This document shows, in pieces, positions 25,532-35,599 of a DNA stretch of 64,000 nucleotides (position 1 is the stretch's first letter; every line of letters starts with the position of its first letter). The translations under genes and the position numbers were made by a program. The stretch comes from Amorphoplanes friuliensis DSM 7358 (lineage in GTDB: Bacteria; Actinomycetota; Actinomycetes; Mycobacteriales; Micromonosporaceae). The notes under the pieces were generated by a model, which searched no databases, was not told where the DNA came from, and saw only the letters and a list, made by a program, of their open reading frames with translations. The stretch spans positions 4,502,001 through 4,566,000 of the forward strand of contig NC_022657.1 in the NCBI RefSeq assembly GCF_000494755.1, in the 5' to 3' direction.

Positions 25532-26527
25532 GTGGATCAACGACCCCGGCTCGACGATGTCGCCGCCCGTGTGGGCGTCTCGACGGCGTCGGTCTCGCTG
25601 GTGCTGCGCGGCGCACCCGGGCCCAGTGCGGAGACGCGGAGACGCGTGCTCGAGGCGGCTGCGGAGCTGGGTTACCGCGCCGATCGCACCGCGAGCCTGC
25701 TCGCCCGGCGGCGCCGGCATCTGCTCGGCGTCATGCTCGACATCCGGAGCCAGTTCCATGCCGAGCTGGTGGAGGAGATCCAGGCCGAGGCCGACCGGGT
25801 CGGGTACGAGATCGTGCTGTCCACCCTCACCCGGCACCGTGACGAGGACCGTGCCGTGGAGACGCTGCTGGACTTCCGCTGCGAGGCTCTGCTCCTGATC
25901 GGTCCGGATGCCGCCGACGATCGGCTGGCGGCGCTCGCCGCGCAGGTGCCGGTGGTCGCGATCGGACGCCGGGTCGCTGCCGGTGACGTGGACGTGGTCC
26001 GTTCCGCCGATCAGGTCGGCGTGTCGGAGGCCCTCGATCATCTGATCGGTCTCGGCCACCGGCACATCGCCCTGGTCGACGGCGGCCGGGGCGTCGTCGC
26101 GGCCGCCCGCCGTCGTGGTTACCGCGACGGCATGCGCCGCGCCGGGCTCGCCGACGAGATCAGGATCGTTCCGGGCGACCACACCGAGGAGGGTGGCATC
26201 CGCGCAGGCCGCCGGCTGGCGGCCGCCTCCGACCGCCCGACCGCCGTCGTTGCCTCCAACGACCGTTGCGCCGTCGGTCTCATGGACGCGTTCCTCCGCG
26301 GCGGGCTGGACGTTCCCGGTCAGATCTCCGTCGTCGGTTATGACGACAGCACCCTCGCCCGGCTGGCCCACATCGACCTCACCACCATCAACCAGGATCC
26401 GGCCGCCCAGGCCAGCCATGCGGTGCTGGCGGCGGTCCAGCGCCTGGACGAGGGCCGCAAGCAGCGCCTGGAGATAGTGCTGAACCCCCGCCTCGTGGTC
26501 CGCGGCAGCACGGCCGCTGTGAGTTAG
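25532..26527 (+). CDS. LacI-family regulator
   Basis: The 331-residue LacI/GalR protein has RLDDVAARVGVSTASVSLVLR as helix-turn-helix and the hinge LLARRRRHLLGVMLD. The effector domain shares SNDRCAVGLMDAFLRGGLDVPGQISVVGYDDS with the LacI at 19.7 kb. I start it at GTG 25532 because GGAGG at 25519-25523 sits eight bases upstream; an in-frame ATG-like extension upstream adds ten unlikely residues. It should repress the divergent dehydrogenase/isomerase pair through the 25459-25472 palindrome. Its stop overlaps the paaK stop by four bases (convergent). Confidence 0.88.
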   Translation: MDQRPRLDDVAARVGVSTASVSLVLRGAPGPSAETRRRVLEAAAELGYRADRTASLLARRRRHLLGVMLDIRSQFHAELVEEIQAEADRVGYEIVLSTLTRHRDEDRAVETLLDFRCEALLLIGPDAADDRLAALAAQVPVVAIGRRVAAGDVDVVRSADQVGVSEALDHLIGLGHRHIALVDGGRGVVAAARRRGYRDGMRRAGLADEIRIVPGDHTEEGGIRAGRRLAAASDRPTAVVASNDRCAVGLMDAFLRGGLDVPGQISVVGYDDSTLARLAHIDLTTINQDPAAQASHAVLAAVQRLDEGRKQRLEIVLNPRLVVRGSTAAVS

Positions 26528-27831
26528 TCCTTCGGGCGCTGGTCGACGATGCGGCGCATCTTGCCCATCGAGCGTTCGACCCCGTCGGGCTCGATCACGT
26601 CGATCGCCACGCTGACGCCGATCGTGTTCTTCACCAGGGTGGCGAGCTGCCGCCCCGCTGCCTCGGCCGCCGGCGCCCCGATGCCGTGGCGGCGTTCCAC
26701 TTTGACGGTCATGGCGTCGAGACGGCCGTCGCGGGTCAGCAGGCATTGGAAGTGCGGGGCCAGTTCGGGCGTACGGAGAATGAGCTCTTCGATCTGGGTG
26801 GGGAAGAGATTGACGCCGCGCAGGATGATCATGTCGTCGGTGCGTCCGGTGATCTTCTCGATGCGGCGCATCGGGCGGGCCGTGCCCGGCAGCAGGCGCG
26901 TGAGGTCCCGGGTCCGGTAGCGCACGACCGGCATCGCCTGCTTGGTCAGCGACGTGAGGACGAGCTCGCCCGTCTCGCCGTCGGGAAGCACCTCGCCGGT
27001 CACCGGGTCGATGATCTCCGGGTAGAAGTGGTCCTCCCAGACGTGCAGGCCGTCCTTGGTCTCCACGCACTCGGTCGCGACGCCGGGTCCCATCACCTCG
27101 GACAGGCCGTAGATGTCGAGCGCGTGGATGTCGAGCTGCTGCTCGATCTCGGTGCGCAGGTCCTGGGTCCACGGCTCGGCGCCGAAGATGCCCACGGCGA
27201 GGGAGGTGCTGCGCGGGTCGACACCCTGGCGGTGCATCTCGTCGACGATCGCCAGCATGTAGCTCGGTGTGACCATGATGATGTCCGGCTTGAAATCGTT
27301 GATCAGCATGACCTGCCGCTCGGTCATGCCGCCCGACACCGGGATGACCGTGCAACCGAGCTCCTCCGCGCCGTAGTGCGCGCCGAGACCGCCGGTGAAC
27401 AGGCCATATCCATAGGCCACATGCACCCGGTCGCCGGGGCGGCCCCCGGAGGCCCGGATCGAGCGGGCCATCAGCCGGGCCCAGGTCCGGACATCGTCCT
27501 TCGTGTACCCGACGACGGTCGGGCGTCCCGTCGTCCCCGACGAGGCGTGCAGCCGGGAGATCCGTTCGCGGGGCACGGCGAACATGTCGAAGGGGTAGTT
27601 CGCCCGCAGCACGGCCTTGTCGGTGAACGGGAACTTCGCCAGGTCACCGAGCTGGTGCAGGTCGTCCGGGTGGGCCTGGATCTCGTCGAACATCTTCCGG
27701 TACTGCGGGACGTTCTCGTAGGCGTGCCGCAGCGACCATTGCAAGCGCTCGAGCTGCAGCGCGCGCAGCTCGTCGACGGACGCCCGCTCGATCGGGTCGA
27801 GATCTTCGGGTCGGGGGGTGCGGTCCTGCAT
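26524..27831 (-). CDS. paaK: Phenylacetate-CoA ligase
   Basis: PaaK activates phenylacetate with ATP and CoA to phenylacetyl-CoA, the entry to the pathway. The 435-residue AMP-forming ligase has the P-loop SSGTTGRPT (97-105), the PaaK-type VAYGYGLFTGG and GAEPWT motifs, YGLSEVMGPGVA (adenine site), YRTRDLT and the C-terminal hinge ITGRTDDMIILRG. Length matches the family. It is followed 18 bases upstream (in its own direction) by the TetR regulator gene and shares the leftward paa transcript. Confidence 0.93.
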   Translation of the reverse strand: MQDRTPRPEDLDPIERASVDELRALQLERLQWSLRHAYENVPQYRKMFDEIQAHPDDLHQLGDLAKFPFTDKAVLRANYPFDMFAVPRERISRLHASSGTTGRPTVVGYTKDDVRTWARLMARSIRASGGRPGDRVHVAYGYGLFTGGLGAHYGAEELGCTVIPVSGGMTERQVMLINDFKPDIIMVTPSYMLAIVDEMHRQGVDPRSTSLAVGIFGAEPWTQDLRTEIEQQLDIHALDIYGLSEVMGPGVATECVETKDGLHVWEDHFYPEIIDPVTGEVLPDGETGELVLTSLTKQAMPVVRYRTRDLTRLLPGTARPMRRIEKITGRTDDMIILRGVNLFPTQIEELILRTPELAPHFQCLLTRDGRLDAMTVKVERRHGIGAPAAEAAGRQLATLVKNTIGVSVAIDVIEPDGVERSMGKMRRIVDQRPKD

Positions 27832-27849
27832 GACTCTCTCCTCGGAACC

Positions 27850-28497
27850 TCATTGCCTCGTGCGCAGGCCGTCGAAGGCGATGGCGGTGACGGTGTCGGC
27901 GAGCTCCGCCGCGCCGCCGCGGCGAGGGCTGTACCACTCGATGAGCGAATTGACCATGCCGAAGAGCAGGCGGGCGGCGGTGGCGGCGTCGACGTCGGGA
28001 CGGATCGCACCCTCATCGCGGGCCTGCTCGACGAGCTTGGTCACCTTGGCGTCGAAGATCCGGCGGCGGATCAGGGCCTGCAGCTCCACCGCGGTGTTGC
28101 CACGGACCCGGAGCAGCAGGGTGACGTATTCGAGGCGCTCGGTCAGGACGAGCACGCTGTTGCGGATGAGCATCTCGAGGCGCTCGATGGCGGGCGCGTC
28201 CTCCTGCTCGACCTCGGTCATCACCTCGTCGAGGCCGTCGAGCGCCTGATCGATCGCGGACCGCAGCAGCTCCTGCTTGCCGCTGACGTGGTGATAGAGG
28301 CTCGACTTGGTGATGCCCAGCCGCTTCGCCACGTCGTCCATGCTGGTGGCCTCGTAACCGCGCTCGTTGAACAGCTGCACGGCCGCGGCGAGGACCGCGC
28401 GGAGGTCGTGACCCGGTCTGCCGCGGCGTGGCCGGTTGCTCTCCTTGAGGAGCTCGACCAGCCTCTCGCCCTCGGCGAGGCTTTCCTCGTCGGTCAT
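27850..28497 (-). CDS. paaR: TetR-family regulator of phenylacetate catabolism
   Basis: This 215-residue repressor has the TetR helix-turn-helix near residues 30-78 (AVLAAAVQLFNERGYEATSMDDVAKRLGITKSSLYHH begins the domain) and an effector domain. TetR-type PaaR proteins in actinobacteria and Thermus respond to phenylacetyl-CoA; this one lies between paaK and paaI, so the same role is likely. The near-palindrome at 28939-28958 is its probable site. Its ATG overlaps the paaI stop by four bases. Confidence 0.82.
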   Translation of the reverse strand: MTDEESLAEGERLVELLKESNRPRRGRPGHDLRAVLAAAVQLFNERGYEATSMDDVAKRLGITKSSLYHHVSGKQELLRSAIDQALDGLDEVMTEVEQEDAPAIERLEMLIRNSVLVLTERLEYVTLLLRVRGNTAVELQALIRRRIFDAKVTKLVEQARDEGAIRPDVDAATAARLLFGMVNSLIEWYSPRRGGAAELADTVTAIAFDGLRTRQ

Positions 28498-28898
28498 GCC
28501 GGGCGTCCCGGACTGATCACTCGGCTGCGGCCCCGGAACTCGGCGATCACGTCGCCGTCCCGGGAGACCGTGACGTCGTAGACGCCGCTGCGGCCGCTCG
28601 TGGAGCGCTCTCGCGCGTGCGCCTCGAGCTGATCACCCTCGGCCGTGGGACGCAGGAACGTGACGTCGGCGCCGGCCGCGACGGTGACCGGACCGTGGCT
28701 GTTGCAGGCGCAGGCGAAGGCGGTGTCGGCCAGGAGAAACACGTAGCCGCCGTGGGTCGTGCCGTGCCCGTTGACCATCTCGGCGGTGACTCTCATGCGC
28801 ACGACGGCAGCGCCCTCACCTGCGGAAACAAGCTCCATGCCAAGTCTTTGGGAGGCCTTGTCGCGATCGAACATGTCGTGTGCCGCGGTCCGTGCCAT
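28494..28898 (-). CDS. paaI: Hydroxyphenylacetyl-CoA thioesterase PaaI
   Basis: PaaI is a hotdog-fold thioesterase that hydrolyses ring-hydroxylated phenylacetyl-CoA, relieving dead-end CoA traps in the pathway. The 134-residue protein has the family core VNGHGTTHGGYVFLLADTAF, with the catalytic Asp in LADTAF. The segment FLRPTAEGDQLEAHA is the usual second strand. I use ATG 28898; an in-frame GTG two codons upstream (28904) is possible and has GGAAG four bases before it. It is the first gene of the leftward paa transcript. Confidence 0.9.
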   Translation of the reverse strand: MARTAAHDMFDRDKASQRLGMELVSAGEGAAVVRMRVTAEMVNGHGTTHGGYVFLLADTAFACACNSHGPVTVAAGADVTFLRPTAEGDQLEAHARERSTSGRSGVYDVTVSRDGDVIAEFRGRSRVISPGRPA

Positions 28899-28938
28899 GT
28901 TCACCCAGCTTCCGCTTGATCTTGGCTGCCGTCTTGAT

Positions 28939-28958
28939 TACCGACCGATCGGACGGTA
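28939..28958. promoter_or_regulatory. Candidate PaaR operator within the paaN promoter
   Basis: TACCGACCGATCGGACGGTA is a 20-bp palindrome with one mismatched pair (positions 6 and 15). TTGATT (28934-28939) and TAAATA (28957-28962) are 17 bases apart around it, so a repressor here would block RNA polymerase for the rightward genes; it also lies 41 bases from the paaI start. Confidence 0.7.
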
Positions 28959-28992
28959 AATATGAGATACAGCCAACCGCACAGGAGCGCCG

Positions 28993-30673
28993 ATGACAAC
29001 CCCCGCCGAGTTCTACGAGACGCACCGCGAGCTGCTCGACAAGGCGATCGAGGCGGCGGCGGTGCGCGACTACTGGTCGGCCTACCCCGAGTCCCCGAGC
29101 AAGTCGGTCTACGGCGAGGACGCCGCGGCGACCGGGGAGCAGGCCTTCCGGGCATTGCTCGGTTCCGATTTCCCGATCGAGGTCCCCGGTGCGACGGGGA
29201 CGATCTCGACCGAGCGCTCTCCGTACGGCGTCAGTCTCGACATCCGGTATCCGCGGGGTGAGCCGGCTGATCTGATCGCCGCCGCCCGCGCCGCGACGCC
29301 GGTCTGGCAGGCCGTCGGGCCGCAGGGGCGCGCCGGTGTGGCCGCCGAGATCCTGCGCCGGATCAACGCCCGCATCTTCGAGCTGGCGCACGCCGTGCAG
29401 CACACCACCGGCCAGGCGTTCGTCATGGCTTTCCAGGCCGGCGGCGCTCACGCCCAGGACCGTGGCCTCGAGGCGGTGGCTGTCGCGCTGGCCGAGTCGA
29501 CGCGCATCCCCGCGACGACCACCTGGACCAAGCCGCAGCGTGGTGGCGACCCGCTGCGCCTCGCCAAGATCAGCACCGTCGTCGGTCGTGGTGTCTCCCT
29601 GATGATCGGCTGCAACACCTTCCCGACCTGGAACGGCTACCCGGGCCTGTTCGCCAGCCTCGTCACGGGCAACGCCGTGATCGTGAAGCCGCACCCCGGT
29701 GCTGTCCTGCCGCTCGCCATCACGGTGCAGATCGCCCGCGAGGTGCTCACCGAGGCCGGCCTGGATCCCAACCTCGTGACCCTCGCGGTCGAGGAGCCGG
29801 GCGACGGCATCGCCGCGACCCTGGCCACCCACCGCGACGTGCGGATCGTCGACTTCACCGGCTCCAGCGAGTTCGGCAACTGGCTCGAGGCGAACGCCCG
29901 CCAGGCCGTCGTCTACACCGAGAAGGCCGGCCTCAACACGGTCATCGTGGACTCCACCGACGACTACAAGGGGATGTTGCGCAACCTGGCGTTCTCGCTC
30001 TCGCTCTACAGCGGCCAGATGTGCACCACCCCGCAAAACTTCCTCGTCCCCGCCACGGGCATCGAGACGGACGCGGGTCACCGCAGCGCGGACGAGTTCG
30101 GCGCTGACCTGTCGCTGGCGCTCGACAAGCTGCTCGGAGACCCGAAGCGGGCCGCCGGCACGCTGGGCGCGATCGTCAACGACGGCGTTCTGGTGCGGCT
30201 GACCGAGGCCGGCGACACCCCGGGCGTCATCCACCCGTCCACGGCGGTGACGGACGAGCAGTTCCCCGAGGCCACCATCCGGACGCCGGTGGTGCTGCGG
30301 ATCGACGCCGCCGACGAGAAGACGTACACCCGGGAGTGGTTCGGCCCGGTCTCATTTGTCATCACCACCGAGTCCACCCGGCACAGCCTCGACGTGTTCA
30401 GGGAGACCGTGCGGCAGTACGGCGCGCTGACCGCTTCGGTCTACTCGACGTCCCAGGAGATCCTCGCCGCCGCCCGTGAGGCCGCGCTGGATGCCGGTGT
30501 GCACCTCTCGCAAAACCTCACCGGCGGTGTCTTCGTCAATCAGACGGCGGCCTTCAGCGACCTGCACGGCACCGCGGCCAATCCGGCCGCGACCGCGTCG
30601 CTGACCGACTCCTACTTCGTCTCCGGCCGCTTCTTCACCCTGCAGTCGCGCTACCACCTGGCGGGGGAGACCA

Positions 30674-30681
<8 letters not shown>
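28993..30681 (+). CDS. paaN: Phenylacetic acid degradation aldehyde dehydrogenase PaaN
   Basis: This 562-residue protein is the PaaN type of aldehyde dehydrogenase found in actinobacterial paa clusters. It keeps catalytic Cys344 (SGQMCTTPQN), the general-base Glu310 in TEKAG and the NAD-binding FTGSSEFG. It should oxidise the open-chain semialdehyde made after ring opening, the task of the PaaZ dehydrogenase half. It lacks the C-terminal MaoC-type hydratase domain of E. coli PaaZ (about 680 residues), so ring hydrolysis needs another protein. It is first in the rightward transcript and overlaps the thiolase by eight bases. Confidence 0.88.
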
Positions 30682-31887
<1,206 letters not shown>

Positions 31888-31888
<1 letters not shown>

Positions 31889-32628
31889 TGGCACAGCCCA
31901 CCACCCTGCGGGTGGAAGAGCTCGACGACCGCGTCGTGGTGACGTTGCACCGGCCGGAGGCGCGCAACGCCATCAACGCGGCCATGATTCGCGAGCTCCA
32001 CGAGGTCTGCGCCGGCCTCGAGGACAACCCACGGTTGCTGCTGCTCACCGGAGCCGAGGGCACGTTCGCCGCCGGTGCCGACATCGCCGAGCTGCGCGAG
32101 CGCGGCCGCGATCAGGCGTTGCAGGGGATCAACAGCCGCCTCTTCGACCGGATCGCCCGTCTGCCGTTGCCGACGGTCGCCGCCGTCGACGGCTACGCGC
32201 TCGGTGGGGGTGCCGAGCTCGCGTACGCCTGCGACCTGCGGCTGGCCTCACCCGGCGCGGTGTTCGGGAACCCCGAGCCGGGCCTGGGCATCCTGGCCGC
32301 GGCCGGGGCGACCTGGCGGTTGCGGGAGCTCGTCGGCGCGTCCGTCGCCAAGCAGATCCTGCTCGCCGGCCGGCGCCTCGACGCCGACGATGCCTACCGC
32401 CTCGGCCTGGTCGCTGAGATCGTGCCGGGCGACGAGCTGCTCAAGCGGGCACATTCGCTGCTCGACCGCATGTCGCGCAACGGCACCCTCGCCCTGAAGC
32501 TGACCAAACTTGTTGCCGACGCGCCCGGCGGCCACCCGGTCACCGACGACCTCGCGCAGGCGATCCTCTTCGAGTCCGAGGACAAGCGCACCCGCATGGA
32601 CGCCTTCCTGGCCGGAGAACGCCGATGA
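31888..32628 (+). CDS. paaF: Enoyl-CoA hydratase/isomerase (PaaF/PaaG type)
   Basis: The 246-residue crotonase-fold enzyme keeps both catalytic glutamates (Glu110 in GGGAEL and Glu130 in NPEPGLG) and the oxyanion-hole segment AAGADIAEL, so it should act as a hydratase such as PaaF. In E. coli two crotonases are needed, PaaG for ring isomerisation and PaaF for hydration; only one is in this cluster. Whether it performs one or both jobs cannot be told. It overlaps its neighbours by one and four bases. Confidence 0.82.
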
Positions 32629-33482
32629 CCCCGAAGTCGGTGGGTGTGGTCGGCGGCGGTCGGATGGGCGCAGGGATCGCGCAGGTCTTCGCGGCGGCCG
32701 GGTCCAGCGTCACGCTGGTCGAGCAGGACTCGTCGGCCGGCGCCGCGGCCAGGCAACGGCTGGAGACCGGCCTGCGCCGGGCCGAGGAGCGCGGCAAGCT
32801 GACCGAGGACGTCGCACAGATCCTCGGCCGCGTCACCCTCGCTCCGGACGTGTCCGCCCTGCCGGCCGAAACCGACGTGGTGATCGAGGCCGTGCCGGAG
32901 GATGCCGGCCTGAAGATTCGTGTCCTCGCGGCCGTCGAGGCGGTGGTCGGCGAGCACACCGTTCTGGCCACCAACACCAGTTCACTCTCGATCGCGGGTC
33001 TCGCCGAAGGCCTGAAGCGCCCGGCAGCTCTGGTCGGCATGCACTTCTTCAACCCGGTGCCGGCGAGCGACCTCGTCGAGATCGTCGTCGGCCCGCAGAC
33101 CGCCGACGCGGTCCGCGACGCGGCGCAGGCTTGGGCGCTCGACCTCGGCAAGACCGCCATCCTGGTACGCGACTCGCCCGGGTTCGCCACGAGTCGCCTC
33201 GGGGTGCTGCTCGGACTCGAGGCCATCCGCATGCTCGAGGAGGGTGTCGCCGACGCCGCCTCGATCGATCGCGCCATGGAGCTCGGCTACCGGCACCCGA
33301 TGGGCCCGCTGCGCTCCACCGACCTGGTCGGGCTCGACGTGCGGCTCGCCATCGCCGAGCACCTGCACCGCGAGCTCGGCGAACGCTTTGCACCACCGCA
33401 GCTGCTGCGCGACAAGGTCGCCCGCGGCGAACTGGGACGCAAGACCGGACAGGGCTTCCACACCTGGGAGGTGAACCGATGA
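32625..33482 (+). CDS. paaH: 3-Hydroxyacyl-CoA dehydrogenase
   Basis: PaaH oxidises 3-hydroxyadipyl-CoA to 3-oxoadipyl-CoA with NAD+. The 285-residue chain has the Rossmann motif VGVVGGGRMGAGIAQ, the active segment NTSSLSI and MHFFNPVP (catalytic histidine). The C-terminal 3HCDH domain carries the lysine/glycine-rich end KTGQGFHTWEV. It lies between the crotonase and paaA, sharing ATGA overlaps with both, and so is part of one translationally coupled run. Confidence 0.9.
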   Translation: MTPKSVGVVGGGRMGAGIAQVFAAAGSSVTLVEQDSSAGAAARQRLETGLRRAEERGKLTEDVAQILGRVTLAPDVSALPAETDVVIEAVPEDAGLKIRVLAAVEAVVGEHTVLATNTSSLSIAGLAEGLKRPAALVGMHFFNPVPASDLVEIVVGPQTADAVRDAAQAWALDLGKTAILVRDSPGFATSRLGVLLGLEAIRMLEEGVADAASIDRAMELGYRHPMGPLRSTDLVGLDVRLAIAEHLHRELGERFAPPQLLRDKVARGELGRKTGQGFHTWEVNR

Positions 33483-34420
33483 CCGACCTCGGCGAGAAGA
33501 CGTTCGCGGAGACCATCGCGAAGGACCAGCGGGTCGAGCCGCGGGACTGGATGCCGGAGGGCTACCGCAAGACGATGATCCGGCAGATCGCGCAGCACGC
33601 GCACTCCGAGATCATCGGCATGCAGCCCGAGGGGGAGTGGATCACGCGGGCGCCCTCACTGCGGCGCAAGGCGATCCTGCTCGCCAAGGTGCAGGACGAG
33701 GCCGGGCACGGTCTCTACCTGTACTCGGCCGCGGAGACCCTCGGGGCCGACCGTGGCGACCTGACCCGGCGGCTCATCGAGGGCAAGCAGAAGTATTCGT
33801 CGATCTTCAACTATCCGACGCTGTCCTTCGCGGACGTCGGCGTCATCGGCTGGCTGGTCGACGGCGCGGCGATCTGCAACCAGGTGCCGCTCTGCCGCAG
33901 CTCCTTCGGCCCGTACGGCCGGGCGATGATCCGCATCTGCAAGGAGGAGTCCTTCCACCAGCGGCAGGGGTACGAGCTGCTGATGACGATGATGCGGGGC
34001 ACCGGCGCGCAGCGCGAGATGGTCCAGGACGCCGTCAACCGCTGGTGGTGGCCGTCGCTGATGATGTTCGGCCCGCCGGACGACAAGTCGCCGAACTCCG
34101 CCCAGTCCATGGCCTGGAAGATCAAGCGGCACAGCAACGACGAGCTGCGGCAGCGGTTCGTCGACATGAGCGTCCCGCAGGCCGAGGCGCTCGGTGTCAC
34201 CCTGCCCGACCCGGACCTGAGCTGGAACGAGGAGCGCGGGCACTGGGACTTCGGCGCCATCGACTGGTCCGAGCTGCAGCGGGTCATCTCGGGTGACGGC
34301 CCCTGCAACGCCCTGCGCATCGAGAACAGGCGCCGTGCCGACGAGGACGGCGCATGGGTCCGAGAAGCGGCCGCAGTGCACGCCGCCAAGGCGTCCCGTC
34401 GTCAGGAGGCAGCGGCATGA
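33479..34420 (+). CDS. paaA: 1,2-Phenylacetyl-CoA epoxidase, catalytic subunit A
   Basis: PaaA is the di-iron subunit of the multicomponent epoxidase that uses O2 to form ring-1,2-epoxyphenylacetyl-CoA. The 313-residue ferritin-like protein shows the carboxylate/histidine iron ligands in HAHSEIIG, VQDEAGHGLYLY and KEESFHQRQGYEL, and the family end EERGHWDFGAIDW. Its C-terminus has an extra Ala/Arg-rich tail. It overlaps paaB by four bases; the A-B-C-D-E order is the usual one. Confidence 0.95.
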   Translation: MTDLGEKTFAETIAKDQRVEPRDWMPEGYRKTMIRQIAQHAHSEIIGMQPEGEWITRAPSLRRKAILLAKVQDEAGHGLYLYSAAETLGADRGDLTRRLIEGKQKYSSIFNYPTLSFADVGVIGWLVDGAAICNQVPLCRSSFGPYGRAMIRICKEESFHQRQGYELLMTMMRGTGAQREMVQDAVNRWWWPSLMMFGPPDDKSPNSAQSMAWKIKRHSNDELRQRFVDMSVPQAEALGVTLPDPDLSWNEERGHWDFGAIDWSELQRVISGDGPCNALRIENRRRADEDGAWVREAAAVHAAKASRRQEAAA

Positions 34421-34713
34421 GCGAGGACATCAAGCATGAGTGGCCGCTCTTCGAGGTGTTCGTACGGGCCAAGCGAGGACTCAACCACGTGCACGTCGGC
34501 TCGCTGCGTGCCGCCGACCACCAGATGGCCCTGCACCACGCCCGTGACCTCTACACGCGGCGCAACGAGGGCGTCAGCATCTGGGTCGTGCGGTCCGACG
34601 ACGTGGCCGCGTCGAGCCCGGACGAGAAGGAAGCCTTCTTCGCCCCGAGCGGCGACAAGGTCTACCGGCACCCGACCTACTACTCCATCCCCGACTCCGT
34701 ACCGCACATCTGA
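34417..34713 (+). CDS. paaB: 1,2-Phenylacetyl-CoA epoxidase subunit B
   Basis: PaaB is a small (98-residue) subunit of the epoxidase, thought to help bridge the catalytic PaaA-PaaC core and the reductase. The start WPLFEVFVRAKRGLNHVHVGSL and the middle NEGVSIWVVRSDD are diagnostic of the family, and the length is usual. The ATG overlaps the paaA stop; the stop lies ten bases before the paaC ATG. Confidence 0.95.
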   Translation: MSEDIKHEWPLFEVFVRAKRGLNHVHVGSLRAADHQMALHHARDLYTRRNEGVSIWVVRSDDVAASSPDEKEAFFAPSGDKVYRHPTYYSIPDSVPHI

Positions 34714-34723
34714 GGCGATGGCC

Positions 34724-35599
34724 ATGTCCTTCGACGCTGCCTACGAGGCGCTCACCGACCACGACGACGATGCACGGTGGGCGTACGGCACGGGGTTCGC
34801 CGACCCGCTCGCCGGGGTGGACACCGCTGTGCCCGCCGCCGTCGACCGGGCCGATCTCACGGCCTATTGCCTGATGCTCGGTGACGACGCGCTGATCATG
34901 TCGCACCGGCTGCAGCAGTGGGTGACCCGCGCGCCGGAGCTGGAGGACGAGCTCGCGATCGCGAACATCGCCCTCGACCTGCTCGGTCAGGCCCGTCTGC
35001 TGCTCACCCGCGCGGCCGAGGTCGAGGACGCCGGCCGCGACGAGGACAGCCTGGCCTACCTGCGGGACCCGGCTGACTTCCGCAACGTCCGGCTGGTCGA
35101 ACGCCCGGACGCCGACTTCGCCCACCTCGTCGCCCGGCTGCTGGTCTTCGCGACCTGGCGTCTCGCGCTGCTGGACAGGCTCACGGGTTCGGCCGATCCG
35201 GTCCTGGCGGCGATCGGCGCCAAGGGCGTCAAGGAGGTCACCTACCACCGCGACTACGCGGCCCAGTGGGTTGTCCGCCTCGGTGATGGCACCGAAGTCT
35301 CGCACCGGCGCATGCAGGTAGCGACCGACGCGGTGCACCTTCTGACCGACGAGCTGTTCCGCCCGCACGAGGTTGAGCTGCGCCTTGCTGAGGCCGGCGT
35401 GGCGGTTGACCCGTCGGCCTTGCGCGCTGAGTTCGAGGCTGTGTGGGCTCAGGTGCTCGAGGCGGCGACCTTGCGCCCGGCGACCGATGAGGTCCCGGCG
35501 GAGCAGCACGGTAGGAATGGTCAACACAGTTCGGAGCTCGCGGAGATTCTCACCGAGCTGCAGGGGCTGGCCCGGTCGACGCCCGGGGGCGTGTGGTGA
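34724..35599 (+). CDS. paaC: 1,2-Phenylacetyl-CoA epoxidase subunit C
   Basis: PaaC is the non-catalytic ferritin-fold partner that forms a stable complex with PaaA. The 291-residue protein has LGDDALIMSHRLQQW, ELEDELAIANIALDLLGQAR and KEVTYHRDYAAQWVVRLGDGT, all typical of the family. I prefer ATG 34724 because GAGG at 34712-34715 is eight bases upstream; ATG 34718 is too near that site. Its stop forms a GTGA junction with paaD. Confidence 0.94.
   Translation: MSFDAAYEALTDHDDDARWAYGTGFADPLAGVDTAVPAAVDRADLTAYCLMLGDDALIMSHRLQQWVTRAPELEDELAIANIALDLLGQARLLLTRAAEVEDAGRDEDSLAYLRDPADFRNVRLVERPDADFAHLVARLLVFATWRLALLDRLTGSADPVLAAIGAKGVKEVTYHRDYAAQWVVRLGDGTEVSHRRMQVATDAVHLLTDELFRPHEVELRLAEAGVAVDPSALRAEFEAVWAQVLEAATLRPATDEVPAEQHGRNGQHSSELAEILTELQGLARSTPGGVW

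Noticed and set aside
25514..27355. Long minus-strand frame across the LacI gene and paaK
   Set aside because: It covers two recognised genes on both strands in another frame and encodes low-complexity Arg/His/Pro/Gly sequence.
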